Assembly (NCBI GenBank): GCA_008682415.1
Contig: VANK01000007.1
Location: 186,001 to 250,000, forward strand
DNA: 64,000 nucleotides
Reading direction: 5' to 3'
From: Acidobacteria bacterium AB60
GTDB lineage: Bacteria; Acidobacteriota; Terriglobia; Terriglobales; Acidobacteriaceae
Shown here: positions 37,076-45,532 of the stretch, one piece after another
How positions within the stretch are numbered: position 1 is the first letter of the stretch
How the letters are laid out: each line of letters opens with the position of its first letter
Notes under the pieces: generated by a model
The model's input: only the letters and a program-made list of their open reading frames with translations
What the model was told of the DNA's origin: nothing
Databases searched by the model: none
Made by a program: the position numbers and the translations under genes

Positions 37076-37101
37076 TAACGCCATTATGCCGAATTTCGTT
37101 A
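37076..37101. promoter_or_regulatory. Inverted repeat in the lrp/hppD divergent promoter region
   Basis: TAACG (37076-37080) and CGTTA (37097-37101) are separated by 16 AT-rich bases. They lie between the divergent starts. This would suit a Lrp/AsnC dimer, which binds loose AT-rich palindromes. The arms are short, so confidence is low. Confidence 0.3.
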
Positions 37102-37211
37102 AGTCCAGCCGGACATTTTTGTTCCGATGGCCATGTTCGACTGTCTTCAAGCGGGCCTACTCTTTTAAGCAGCCGAAAGCTCCCCGTTCCCCTTCGGCAT
37201 CTGAGGTCGTT

Positions 37212-38366
37212 ATGAGCGCTTCCCCTGTTTCGGCCCCCATTCCCTCCCACTCCCGGGCCTCCTCCCTTACCACCGAACGTGATTTTCTGCCGCTGCGAGG
37301 CACCGATTACGTGGAGTTCTACGTCGGCAACGCGCGCCAGGCGGCCTACTATTACCGCCTCGCATTCGGCATGTCGTTGGTCGCGTACGCGGGCCCTGAG
37401 ACCGGGCAGCGCGACCGCGCCTCCTACGTATTGCAGCAGGGCAAAGTGCGTTTTGTCATGACCACCCCGCTGCGGTCGAGCGATCCCATCGCCGACCACA
37501 TTCATCGCCATGGCGACGCGGTGCGGGTGATCGCGCTCTGGGTGGACGATGCGCGCCGCGCCTGGCAGGAGACAACACGTCGTGGTGCGGTCAGCGTGGC
37601 CGAGCCCTACGTCAAATCCGACGAAAATGGACAGGTGGTGCTGGCCAGCATTCGCACTTATGGGGAGACGATCCACACCTTTGTTGAGCGGGACAACTAC
37701 CACGGCGCGTTCATGCCTGGATTCCAACCAGTAGAAGAAGACCGGCTGGCGCGACCCGTCGGGCTGTTGCACATCGATCACATGGTCGGGAACGTGGGCT
37801 GGCACGAAATGGACGAATGGGTCGACTTCTACGCCCGTGTGATGGGCTTCTCCCTCTACCAGCACTTCGATGACAAGGACATCTCCACCGAGTATTCGGC
37901 TCTCATGTCGAAGGTGATGGCAAACGGCAACGGCTACGTGAAGTTTCCCATCAACGAGCCGGCGGAGGGCAAGAAGCGCTCCCAGGTGGAAGAGTACCTG
38001 GACTACTACCCGGGTCCGGGGGTGCAGCACATCGCTTTGGCCACCGACGACATTCTCCACACGGTCACCCGGCTAACGGAGCAGGGAATCGAGTTCCTGC
38101 ACGTGCCCCACGCCTACTACACCGAGCTGCAGAGCCGGGTCGGCAAGATCGATGAACCGGTAGAGGAGTTGGAGAAACTGGGCATCCTGGCCGATCGGGA
38201 CGATGAAGGCTACATGCTGCAGATTTTCACCAAGCCCGTGGAAGACCGGCCCACGTTGTTTTACGAGATCATCCAGCGCAAGGGCAGCCGCAGCTTCGGC
38301 AAGGGCAACTTCAAAGCCCTGTTCGAAGCCATCGAACGCGAGCAGCAGCTGCGCGGCAATCTTTAG
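37212..38366 (+). CDS. hppD: 4-hydroxyphenylpyruvate dioxygenase
   Basis: 384 residues from ATG at 37212; the frame is open to 37086, but the extra residues do not look conserved. It converts 4-hydroxyphenylpyruvate to homogentisate with O2 and Fe(II). It has the two-lobed vicinal-oxygen-chelate layout. The iron ligands are visible as LLHIDHMVGNVG (His), GPGVQHIALATDDI (His) and LFYEIIQRKG (Glu). The C-terminal gating helix is rich in Phe/Gly (SRSFGKGNFKALFEAIEREQ). It is the first gene of the Phe/Tyr catabolic operon. Confidence 0.95.
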   Translation: MSASPVSAPIPSHSRASSLTTERDFLPLRGTDYVEFYVGNARQAAYYYRLAFGMSLVAYAGPETGQRDRASYVLQQGKVRFVMTTPLRSSDPIADHIHRHGDAVRVIALWVDDARRAWQETTRRGAVSVAEPYVKSDENGQVVLASIRTYGETIHTFVERDNYHGAFMPGFQPVEEDRLARPVGLLHIDHMVGNVGWHEMDEWVDFYARVMGFSLYQHFDDKDISTEYSALMSKVMANGNGYVKFPINEPAEGKKRSQVEEYLDYYPGPGVQHIALATDDILHTVTRLTEQGIEFLHVPHAYYTELQSRVGKIDEPVEELEKLGILADRDDEGYMLQIFTKPVEDRPTLFYEIIQRKGSRSFGKGNFKALFEAIEREQQLRGNL

Positions 38367-38437
38367 TGTCTCTCTGATTCCGTTTTTTCTGCTCTCTGTT
38401 ACGAAGTTCGAAGCCGAGCTGTTGTCGAGACATACAC

Positions 38438-39190
38438 ATGATCACTGCATCCCTGCACGCGGCCGCGCCCTACATCATCGAGCAGGACTACGCGGCTTAT
38501 ACCCAAGAGCAGCACAATGTCTGGTCCGAGCTGGTGGACCGCGTAATGCCCGAGCTGGAGAAGCACGCGGCCCGAGAGTATCTCGAGGGATTCGAAATCA
38601 TCGGGCTGCGGCGCGATCGCCTGCCGAATTTAGCGGCAATCTCGGCGCGTCTGGGCCCCAGGACCGGCTGGAGCTCGACCCCGGTGAGCGGGTTTCTGCC
38701 CGCGCCGGCGTTCTTTGAGATGCTGGCCAACCGCCTGTTTCCCACCACGACCTGGCTGCGCAGCCGCGAGTCATTGGAGTACACGCCCGAGCCCGACATC
38801 TTCCACGACGTCTTCGGCCATGTCCCGATGCACTCGCACAAGGTGTTCGCTGACTTCTTGCAGCGCTACGGAAGCGTGTGCGCCGCCACGGCCGATCCCA
38901 ATGTTTTGGAAAAGCTGGGGCGCCTCTTCTGGTATACCGTTGAGTTCGGGCTGATCCGTCAGCAAGGTGAGATCAAGGTGTACGGGAGCGGCGTGATCAG
39001 CTCGCACGGCGAGTGTGCCAACGTGATCAACGGCGGGTGTGCCGTGCACGACTTCTCGCTCGACGAGGTGATCAAAACCCCGGTCAAGGTCGACGAGATG
39101 CAAAAGGTTCTCTTCGCAGTTCAGAGTTTCGATCAAATCTACGAGGCGATGCATGAAGCAGAGCAGAGAGCAATCGACGGCCGTTTGTGA
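38438..39190 (+). CDS. phhA: Phenylalanine 4-monooxygenase (monomeric bacterial type)
   Basis: 250 residues, catalytic domain only, as usual for bacterial enzymes. It makes tyrosine from phenylalanine with tetrahydropterin and O2. The iron site is clear: PDIFHDVFGHVPMHSH (two His) and LFWYTVEFGLIRQ (Glu). Substrate loop GWSSTPVSGFLPAPAFFEML. It begins 71 bp after hppD and overlaps hmgA by 38 bp. No pterin-carbinolamine dehydratase (phhB) gene is in the cluster. Confidence 0.95.
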   Translation: MITASLHAAAPYIIEQDYAAYTQEQHNVWSELVDRVMPELEKHAAREYLEGFEIIGLRRDRLPNLAAISARLGPRTGWSSTPVSGFLPAPAFFEMLANRLFPTTTWLRSRESLEYTPEPDIFHDVFGHVPMHSHKVFADFLQRYGSVCAATADPNVLEKLGRLFWYTVEFGLIRQQGEIKVYGSGVISSHGECANVINGGCAVHDFSLDEVIKTPVKVDEMQKVLFAVQSFDQIYEAMHEAEQRAIDGRL

Positions 39191-40505
39191 TGTCGACAGC
39201 AGCATCTCCGGCTCCCTGACCTACCAGTCGGGGTTCGGCAACGAGTTTGCCACCGAGGCGGTTCCGGGTGCCTTGCCCCAGGGCCAAAATGCCCCCCAAA
39301 AGCACCCTCTCGGCCTGTACACCGAACAGTTCAGCGGGACCCCCTTCACCGCGCCGCGGAGCCTCAATCGCCGAACCTGGACCTACCGCATCCGTCCCTC
39401 GGTCACGCACCGCCCCTACGAGGAGATCCCCGCGAAGCTGATCCGCAGTGGGCCGTTCCAGGAGGTCCCTACCTCGCCCAACCAGCTGCGCTGGGATCCG
39501 CTGCCGATTCCCGCGGAGACCACGGATTTCGTGGATGGCATCGTCACCCTGGGAGGCAATGGAGATCCCGCCTTCCAGACCGGGGTCGCCATCCACATCT
39601 ACGCCTGCAACACCTCCATGCAGGACCGCTTTTTTTACACCGCAGACGGCGAACTGCTGATCGTTCCCCAACTCGGGGCCCTGCGTTTCCACACGGAACT
39701 CGGTGTTCTGGAGGTCAAGCCGGGTGAGATATGCGTGATTCCACGCGGAGTGAAGTTTCGCGTGGTTCTCGACGAGTCGCAGGCCCGTGGCTACATCTGC
39801 GAGAACTACGGTCTCACCTTCCGGCTTCCCGATCTCGGGCCGATCGGCGCCAACGGCCTGGCGAATCCCCGGGATTTCAAGACCCCCACAGCTGCCTACG
39901 AAGATCGGGACGGCGAGTTCCGTATCACCGCAAAGTTCCTCGGACGCCTGTGGTCGGCGTTCATCGACCATTCCCCGCTCGACGTGGTGGGTTGGCACGG
40001 CAACTACGCGCCCTACAAGTACGATCTGGGGCTCTTCAACTGTATCAACACGGTCTCGTTCGATCATCCCGATCCGTCCATCTACACGGTGCTCACCGCG
40101 CCATCGCCCGTGCACGGGACCGCCAACTGCGATTTCGCCATCTTCCCCCCGAGATGGATGGTCGCCGAGCACACCTTCCGCCCGCCCTGGTTTCATCGCA
40201 ACCTGATGAATGAGTTCATGGGCTTGGTGTTCGGGGCCTACGACGCCAAGGCGGAGGGCTTTGTTCCCGGAGGCGCAAGCCTGCACAACTGCATGGCAGG
40301 GCACGGGCCCGATGCCGAGACCTTTGAGCGCGCCACCGCAGCCGAGCTCAAGCCTCAATACCTCGCAGATACCCTGGCCTTCATGTTTGAGACGCAACTG
40401 GTGGTCCGGCCCACGGAGTTCGCCATGAACACCCGCATCCTGCAGCACGAGTACTTCGAGTGCTGGCAGGGGCTCAAGAAACGCTTCGATCCCGGCGCAG
40501 TATAG
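39153..40505 (+). CDS. hmgA: Homogentisate 1,2-dioxygenase
   Basis: 450 residues. It opens the ring of homogentisate to maleylacetoacetate with Fe(II) and O2. The family start LTYQSGFGNEFATEAVPGALP is clear. The iron ligands lie in FRPPWFHRNLMNEFMGLVFG (His, Glu) and CMAGHGPDAETFERAT (His), and the substrate loop is GWHGNYAPYKYDL. The only good start codon lies inside phhA, giving a 38-bp overlap that implies translational coupling. The next gene begins 7 bp after its stop. Confidence 0.95.
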   Translation: MKQSREQSTAVCDVDSSISGSLTYQSGFGNEFATEAVPGALPQGQNAPQKHPLGLYTEQFSGTPFTAPRSLNRRTWTYRIRPSVTHRPYEEIPAKLIRSGPFQEVPTSPNQLRWDPLPIPAETTDFVDGIVTLGGNGDPAFQTGVAIHIYACNTSMQDRFFYTADGELLIVPQLGALRFHTELGVLEVKPGEICVIPRGVKFRVVLDESQARGYICENYGLTFRLPDLGPIGANGLANPRDFKTPTAAYEDRDGEFRITAKFLGRLWSAFIDHSPLDVVGWHGNYAPYKYDLGLFNCINTVSFDHPDPSIYTVLTAPSPVHGTANCDFAIFPPRWMVAEHTFRPPWFHRNLMNEFMGLVFGAYDAKAEGFVPGGASLHNCMAGHGPDAETFERATAAELKPQYLADTLAFMFETQLVVRPTEFAMNTRILQHEYFECWQGLKKRFDPGAV

Positions 40506-40512
40506 TGAACGA

Positions 40513-41364
40513 ATGAGCCCGATGGAAGCGCTGCTGTCCGGCCTCATTGACTACGCCGGACTTTATCCCCCAGCTGACCTTGACATGCGCACCGCTGTGC
40601 GCAATTACCTCGACTATCGCTCCAGCAGCCGCTCTTTTGCGCTGGGGCGGTTCATCCTTGACGCGGCCCGCCTGCCGGAGTTCAATCAGACCGCCGGCGA
40701 GTCAATCGCCGAGATCCCGTTGAGCGTCATCATAGGCTCCGGTACCTCCACAAAGAGCATTGAAGACGCCATCAGCCGCGGCCTCCGCATCGAGTCGATC
40801 GAGATGCAGTGCCGGGAACCCCAGGTCATCAGCCGCTATCACGAGCGTCTCCCCCAGCAGCTCGACCGCTACTTTGAGGTACCCATGCAGTCGCTCTTCT
40901 CCGGAGCGATCGACGCCCTGGTATCGACTGGCTCACGCGCCAAGCTCCGCATGGGAGGAGTTGCGCCGGATGCGTTTCCATCGCCCTCGCATGTCATGGA
41001 TTGGCTGCGTGTCCTCGCGGACCGTCGCATCCCCTTCAAAGCCACCGCTGGGCTCCATCACCCCATTCGGGGCAAGCACCGCCTCACCGCCGCCGCCGAC
41101 GCCCTGTCCGCCACCATGCACGGGTTTCTCAACCTCTTCTGCTCCGCCGCGCTGGTCTTCAACGGCCAGCCATCGTTAGGCGCCTCGGTGCTCGAGGAGG
41201 ATTATCCCGCTACCTTCCACCTCCAGCCAGATCGGCTCGGTTGGCTCACAGAGGAATGGACGCCTCAACAAATCAGCACCGTGCGGCGCAGGTTCTTCAC
41301 CAGCTTCGGCTCGTGTTCCTTTGAAGAGCCGCTCCAGGACCTCGAGGCCATGGGATGGCTTTGA
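40513..41364 (+). CDS. Uncharacterised conserved protein between hmgA and fahA
   Basis: 283 residues, not assignable to a named enzyme. It has the look of a soluble (beta-alpha)n protein: LLSGLIDYAGLYPPADLDM at the start, then SIAEIPLSVIIGSG, AKLRMGGVAPDAFPSP, RIPFKATAGLHHPIRGKH and FLNLFCSAALV. The Lys/Arg/Gly-Gly and FKATAGLHH motifs are the strongest candidates for an active site. It is tightly packed: 7 bp after hmgA and overlapping fahA by 10 bp. The pathway step between those two enzymes, maleylacetoacetate isomerase, has no classical GST-type gene in this operon. The isomerase role is a hypothesis only. Confidence 0.75.
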   Translation: MSPMEALLSGLIDYAGLYPPADLDMRTAVRNYLDYRSSSRSFALGRFILDAARLPEFNQTAGESIAEIPLSVIIGSGTSTKSIEDAISRGLRIESIEMQCREPQVISRYHERLPQQLDRYFEVPMQSLFSGAIDALVSTGSRAKLRMGGVAPDAFPSPSHVMDWLRVLADRRIPFKATAGLHHPIRGKHRLTAAADALSATMHGFLNLFCSAALVFNGQPSLGASVLEEDYPATFHLQPDRLGWLTEEWTPQQISTVRRRFFTSFGSCSFEEPLQDLEAMGWL

Positions 41365-42635
41365 AGAGTTGGGTTGAGTCCGCCAACCAGACCGGCACGG
41401 ACTTCCCGCTGGCCAACCTCCCCTACGGTGTGTTCCGGCACGGGCACAGCGATCGTATCGGTGTCGCCATTGGCGACCAGATCTTCGACCTGCGCATGTG
41501 TGCGTCTGACGGCCTGCTTGCCGGCCTGGCGAGCAACATCGTGGACGCCTGCACCGCGAGTATTCTCAACCCTCTCATGTCCCTTGGACCGGATGCTTGG
41601 TCGGCCCTGCGGGCCAGGATCACGAGCTTGCTCTCCGCGGAGCGCGCCAGCACTGAGGAGCAGCGCCGCGCCCGTGCCATGCTGGTGCCGCAAGACGAGG
41701 CGGAGATGCGCATGCCCGCGCAGGTCGGCGACTACACCGACTTCTACGCCTCGCTCCATCACGCAACCCGCGTCGGCAAGCTGTTTCGGCCCGACAATCC
41801 GCTGCTGCCCAACTACAAATATGTTCCCATCGGCTACCACGGACGCGCCTCCTCCCTCGTCACGAGCGGGACCGAGATCCGTCGCCCTCGCGGACAGACG
41901 AAGCCGGCGCAGTCCAGCGAACCGACGTTCGGGATCTCGCGATCGCTGGATTACGAACTCGAGATAGGAATCTTTATCGGCGCGGGCAATGCCCTCGGTC
42001 AGCCCATCCCCATGGAACAGGCGGAACGCCATATCTTCGGCTTCTGTCTCGTAAACGACTGGTCGGCAAGAGATATCCAGTCATGGGAGTATCAGCCGCT
42101 TGGCCCCTTTCTCGCCAAGAGCTTCGCGACAACCCTCTCGCCATGGATCGTGCCGCTGGCAGCGCTCGATCCGTATCACGTTCCCGTTGCTGCCCGAGCC
42201 CCGGAAGATCCAAAGCCACTCCCGTACCTTGCTCCCGGCAGTGCCCCGGCCGCATTTGACCTTGACTTGGAGGTCTTCCTAGAATCGGCCCAGATGCGCG
42301 CATCGGGGAAGTCGCCCTTGCTAATGAGCCGAGGCAATCTGCGCGATCTCTATTGGTCGCCCGCCCAGCTCCTCACCCATCATGCCAGCAACGGCTGCAA
42401 TCTGCGGCCCGGCGACCTCCTGGCAACTGGCACCATCTCCGGGCCGGGAGAAGGATCGGAAGGCTGCCTCCTCGAGATGCAGCATCGCGCCAATCCCGTG
42501 CGCCTGCCCACGGGCGAGACCCGCCGCTTTCTCGAAGATGGAGATCGGGTGACCTTCCGCGCCTTCGCGGAACGCGAGGGCTTGCCGCGTCTCGGATTCG
42601 GAGAATGCACAGGGACGGTGCTCCCCGCAGGCTGA
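41355..42635 (+). CDS. fahA: Fumarylacetoacetase
   Basis: 426 residues. It splits fumarylacetoacetate into fumarate and acetoacetate, the last step of tyrosine degradation. Family marks: the SH3-like N-terminal part (FPLANLPYGVFRHG), then the catalytic region DYTDFYASLHHATRVGKLFRP with PNYKYVPIGYHGRASSLV. Metal ligands lie in LDYELEIGIFIG and FGFCLVNDWSARDIQSWEY, followed by PLGPFLAKSFATTLSPWIV. ATG at 41355 lies inside the upstream gene. It ends 7 bp from the convergent phospholipase-like gene. Confidence 0.95.
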   Translation: MALKSWVESANQTGTDFPLANLPYGVFRHGHSDRIGVAIGDQIFDLRMCASDGLLAGLASNIVDACTASILNPLMSLGPDAWSALRARITSLLSAERASTEEQRRARAMLVPQDEAEMRMPAQVGDYTDFYASLHHATRVGKLFRPDNPLLPNYKYVPIGYHGRASSLVTSGTEIRRPRGQTKPAQSSEPTFGISRSLDYELEIGIFIGAGNALGQPIPMEQAERHIFGFCLVNDWSARDIQSWEYQPLGPFLAKSFATTLSPWIVPLAALDPYHVPVAARAPEDPKPLPYLAPGSAPAAFDLDLEVFLESAQMRASGKSPLLMSRGNLRDLYWSPAQLLTHHASNGCNLRPGDLLATGTISGPGEGSEGCLLEMQHRANPVRLPTGETRRFLEDGDRVTFRAFAEREGLPRLGFGECTGTVLPAG

Positions 42636-42642
42636 CCAGCCA

Positions 42643-43917
42643 CTACTCCGACGGGTTCAGCGGAGCCGGAGCTGCCGGTTGCGCGACCTTCAGCTGATTG
42701 ACGGCTGCCGTCACCTGGTCCCACTTCACCTCATGTTTCTTGGCCGGAGGCGGCGGAGTGGCATGTTCGTAAAAGTGCAGGATGTTATCTCGCAGATCCG
42801 GCGAGGTCTGGGCAAACTTCTTGTTCGCAAGTTGGACCACCAGCCTTCCGTACGTCTGGTCGGCCAGGGAGTACTCCGCCGGCCTGGTCACCTCACCGGT
42901 GTCCAGATCGCGATCCGGAAGATCCGGCGGATCGCCCTTGGCCCGCTCCAGGAACGACCGGCAATCCTCAAATGTCTTGTTGATGCTGGCGATATACAGA
43001 TCCTCCGTCTGCTTGCTGGGCGAGTTGAAATCGAGCCCTTTGAACGGACCGATCTTCGGAACCAGCCGGAACAACGCGGCTAGAAACCGCGTACCGAAGC
43101 CGGGTCGCTGATACTTCTTGCCCCAGGCGTTTTCGTAATCCGCGCGGCGCAGGCGATACAGGAACTTTCTCTTCTGAAAGTTTGGTGTTTCGTTCACCAT
43201 CTCCTTGCCGTGGATTTGCAGGGCCACCTTGGTCATCTTGGGAATCATCTGGCTGATGGCCCACCGGTACGATCCCACCGCCAGCTCTTCGTGAGTCAAA
43301 ACATCCTTCAGCTCCATCCCGTAAATGACGGGGAAGACGCGCTCCAGCAAAGGTTCGGAAACTTCAAAACCAATAAAGTTGTGGTAGTCCTCGGGCGCAT
43401 ACCGGTGTTTTGCTACTTGCGAGACGTCGAACCCGAACTCCGTCTTCAAGTGCGCTGACTTGTCTTCGGCATAGGTTACCCGGCTGCCATAGCGGGCGCG
43501 CAGCTTGGGGTAGTGCAGAGCTACCGCCTGATTGACAGCCGGGTGCCCGTCGACGTCCGAGACGTAGTGAGCCAGCGCCCCCAGCGCGAACGCATATTCC
43601 TTCTCATCGCGGCTGTCCTTGATCATCTCGCGGACAAAGTCGCCGCTGCGCACGTAGTGCACTAGATCGCTGAACTCGGTGCTGCCGAAAGGATAGTAAC
43701 CAAGGTCCTGGATCACCGACCCGCCGTAGGCGTAAGCATGAGCCGTCTTGATCTGTTCTTCGGTGAGATTGGGAAAGCGCTGCACGATGAGCGGACGCAT
43801 ATACGACGCCCACAACAGGTCGACCATTTGTTCATGCGTGAGTACGGAGTAGCCGAAGGAACTGGATGCGCAGAACAGAATAGCTACCGCGATTACGGCT
43901 GCACGCAAACCTCTCAC
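42643..43917 (-). CDS. Secreted zinc-dependent phospholipase C-like protein
   Basis: 424 residues with a GTG start behind GGAG and a signal peptide (LRAAVIAVAILFCASSSFGYS). The mature N-terminus YSVLTHEQMVD, plus HAYAYGGSVIQDLGYYPFG and AFALGALAHYVSDVDGHPAVNQAV, give the His/Asp set of the zinc-dependent phospholipase C family. Known members hydrolyse phospholipids; this one is annotated by pattern only. The C-terminal 150 residues are unlike the core and end Pro-rich. Confidence 0.8.
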   Translation of the reverse strand: MRGLRAAVIAVAILFCASSSFGYSVLTHEQMVDLLWASYMRPLIVQRFPNLTEEQIKTAHAYAYGGSVIQDLGYYPFGSTEFSDLVHYVRSGDFVREMIKDSRDEKEYAFALGALAHYVSDVDGHPAVNQAVALHYPKLRARYGSRVTYAEDKSAHLKTEFGFDVSQVAKHRYAPEDYHNFIGFEVSEPLLERVFPVIYGMELKDVLTHEELAVGSYRWAISQMIPKMTKVALQIHGKEMVNETPNFQKRKFLYRLRRADYENAWGKKYQRPGFGTRFLAALFRLVPKIGPFKGLDFNSPSKQTEDLYIASINKTFEDCRSFLERAKGDPPDLPDRDLDTGEVTRPAEYSLADQTYGRLVVQLANKKFAQTSPDLRDNILHFYEHATPPPPAKKHEVKWDQVTAAVNQLKVAQPAAPAPLNPSE

Positions 43918-43979
43918 CCGTCGATCTCCACGTTCAAGTGCGCCGTCGCCTGCCCGTCGCCCAGTCGACCCCGCGAAAT

Positions 43980-44135
43980 TTAGATCCTGTTCATCAGAAG
44001 CAGTACGATCGTCAGCACAACGATGGCGCCCAGGCCGCCGCTCGGGTAGTAGCTCCAGTTGCGGTTATAGGGCCACGTGGGCACAAGTGCGATGGTGGCA
44101 AGAATCAATACCGGAATCAGGAACAGAACGACCAT
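43980..44135 (-). CDS. DUF3309-family small membrane protein
   Basis: 51 residues (MVVLFLIPVLILATIALVPT, then WPYNRNWSYYPSGGLGAIVV, then a second helix). The W.....NWGYYPSGGLG-type loop between two helices is typical of DUF3309 proteins. A GAGGTG site precedes the ATG. The role is unknown; such proteins are widespread and often stress-induced. Confidence 0.8.
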   Translation of the reverse strand: MVVLFLIPVLILATIALVPTWPYNRNWSYYPSGGLGAIVVLTIVLLLMNRI

Positions 44136-44517
44136 AACAGCACCTCGAAAGTAGCACCATTGACAGGCCGTCGCGCAGAGCTCAAGAACTGTCTGATTCT
44201 AAAGATGCCTTCCTGTTGCCGCCAAGTTGTTTTCTGCTCCTCCTCCGCCTGCACCCCCCCGAACCCAAATCCAGCTCCGCGGCCGCGTCTCCTGGTGGCC
44301 CAGGCTCCTGTTATGGAGGGTCTGCACCCCAATCACCCGCCGGTGCCGCCCGGTACATCGGCGGATGAATGAATCGAGAGCGCCCAGAGTGTGGCTTTCT
44401 GGACACAGACATAATTCCGGTACTAACGTCCAATAAATACAGAGAATTACCCGGATTGCGCTTGAAAGGCCCATCAATGCGTGACATCATGCATTGTTAC
44501 GCATCGAAGAATAGAGA
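44136..44517. other. 382-bp intergenic stretch
   Basis: No convincing gene was found on either strand. The segment must hold the promoter of the DUF3309 gene on the minus strand and that of the lipid kinase on the plus strand. Its only clear structure is the inverted repeat at 44477-44504. Confidence 0.5.
44477..44504. promoter_or_regulatory. Inverted repeat just before the lipid kinase gene
   Basis: ATGCGTGACA and TGTTACGCAT are 10-base arms with one mismatch around an 8-base centre (TCATGCAT). It ends 13 bp before the start codon, so it could be a repressor site or a 5' leader hairpin that hides the ribosome site. Confidence 0.45.
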
Positions 44518-45522
44518 ATGAATTTTCTGCAAACGGCAGTTGCTCCCTCCGAAAACTTCGAGAATGCGTCCTCCTTGCGGAAAATCGCCGTAGTGGAGAA
44601 CCCCTCCTCCGGGCAAACCTCGCCCCGGCGCAAGGCGATCATTCGGGAGACACTGGCAGCCCTGCACCGGGCAAACATCGAGACCGAACACCTGATGATC
44701 GACGGCCCGGGGAGCGGCTCGGCGCTCGCCCGGCAGGCGATTGCGCGCGGCTGCGATGCCGTTCTCGTCTGCGGTGGCGACGGCACCGTGCACGAGGTCA
44801 TGCAGGCATTGGTGGGAACGGACGTGGCCCTTGGCATTGTTCCCATGGGCACGGCCAACGCGCTCGCCTCCGATCTTGGCATCAGCAAGTCCCCGGAGAA
44901 AGCCGTCCGATCCCTGCTTCGCTCCACACCAACCCGCGTCCCCGTCGGCCGCATCACCTTCCGCGAGGACGACGGCTCCTCCCGCTCCCGCTACTTCACG
45001 GTGGCAGCCGGCATCGGCGCAGACGCCCTTCTCATGGCGCGTATGGATCCGGTGCTCAAGCGCCGGCTCGGCTACCTGCTCTACATCATTGAAGCCTTCC
45101 GCATCTGGATCGGCCACCATTTTCCGCTGTTCCACGCCACCTATACCAACGGCGATCGCAAGCCGCACACGGTCGAGGCCTCCCAGCTTCTCGCCGTGCG
45201 CGTCCGCTCCTTCGGAGGCGTCCTGGGGGAACTCGCGCCCGGCGCAACTCTCCACGGAGAGAAGCTCTGTCTGCTTGCCTTCAAGACCCGCAGTCGCTAC
45301 CGCTATCTGCGCTTCCTGCTTGCCGTGGTAGCGCACCGGCACTCCTTCAGCAAGGAAATCGAGTTGATCGCCGCCGACAGCGTGGAATGTCTCCCGCGCA
45401 CCGGCTCCCGCTCCCGTATCTACGTGGAAGCCGATGGCGAGCTCCTGGGGCATCTGCCCGCGCGTCTGGAGTTGGCCGCCGAGACCCTCACCATTCTGAT
45501 TCCACCGAACGCCGAGCCCTAG
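44518..45522 (+). CDS. Diacylglycerol/sphingosine-kinase-like lipid kinase (YegS/DgkB family)
   Basis: 334 residues. The nucleotide-binding motif is clear: AVLVCGGDGTVHEVMQALVG (GGDGT), followed by LGIVPMGTANALASDLGI. The C-terminal beta-sandwich carries ECLPRTGSRSRIYVEADGE, with D/E residues in the usual metal position. Such enzymes phosphorylate diacylglycerol or related lipids at the inner face of the membrane. The exact lipid cannot be told. It is convergent with the epimerase-like gene. Confidence 0.9.
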   Translation: MNFLQTAVAPSENFENASSLRKIAVVENPSSGQTSPRRKAIIRETLAALHRANIETEHLMIDGPGSGSALARQAIARGCDAVLVCGGDGTVHEVMQALVGTDVALGIVPMGTANALASDLGISKSPEKAVRSLLRSTPTRVPVGRITFREDDGSSRSRYFTVAAGIGADALLMARMDPVLKRRLGYLLYIIEAFRIWIGHHFPLFHATYTNGDRKPHTVEASQLLAVRVRSFGGVLGELAPGATLHGEKLCLLAFKTRSRYRYLRFLLAVVAHRHSFSKEIELIAADSVECLPRTGSRSRIYVEADGELLGHLPARLELAAETLTILIPPNAEP

Positions 45523-45532
45523 TCCCGCTCGG

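Noticed and set aside
37070..37105. Sequence with TTATG and GTTAAG considered as a dif-like site
   Set aside because: The two half-sites and 6-bp centre expected for XerC/XerD are not recognisable; the segment is better explained as the divergent promoter of the lrp and hppD genes.
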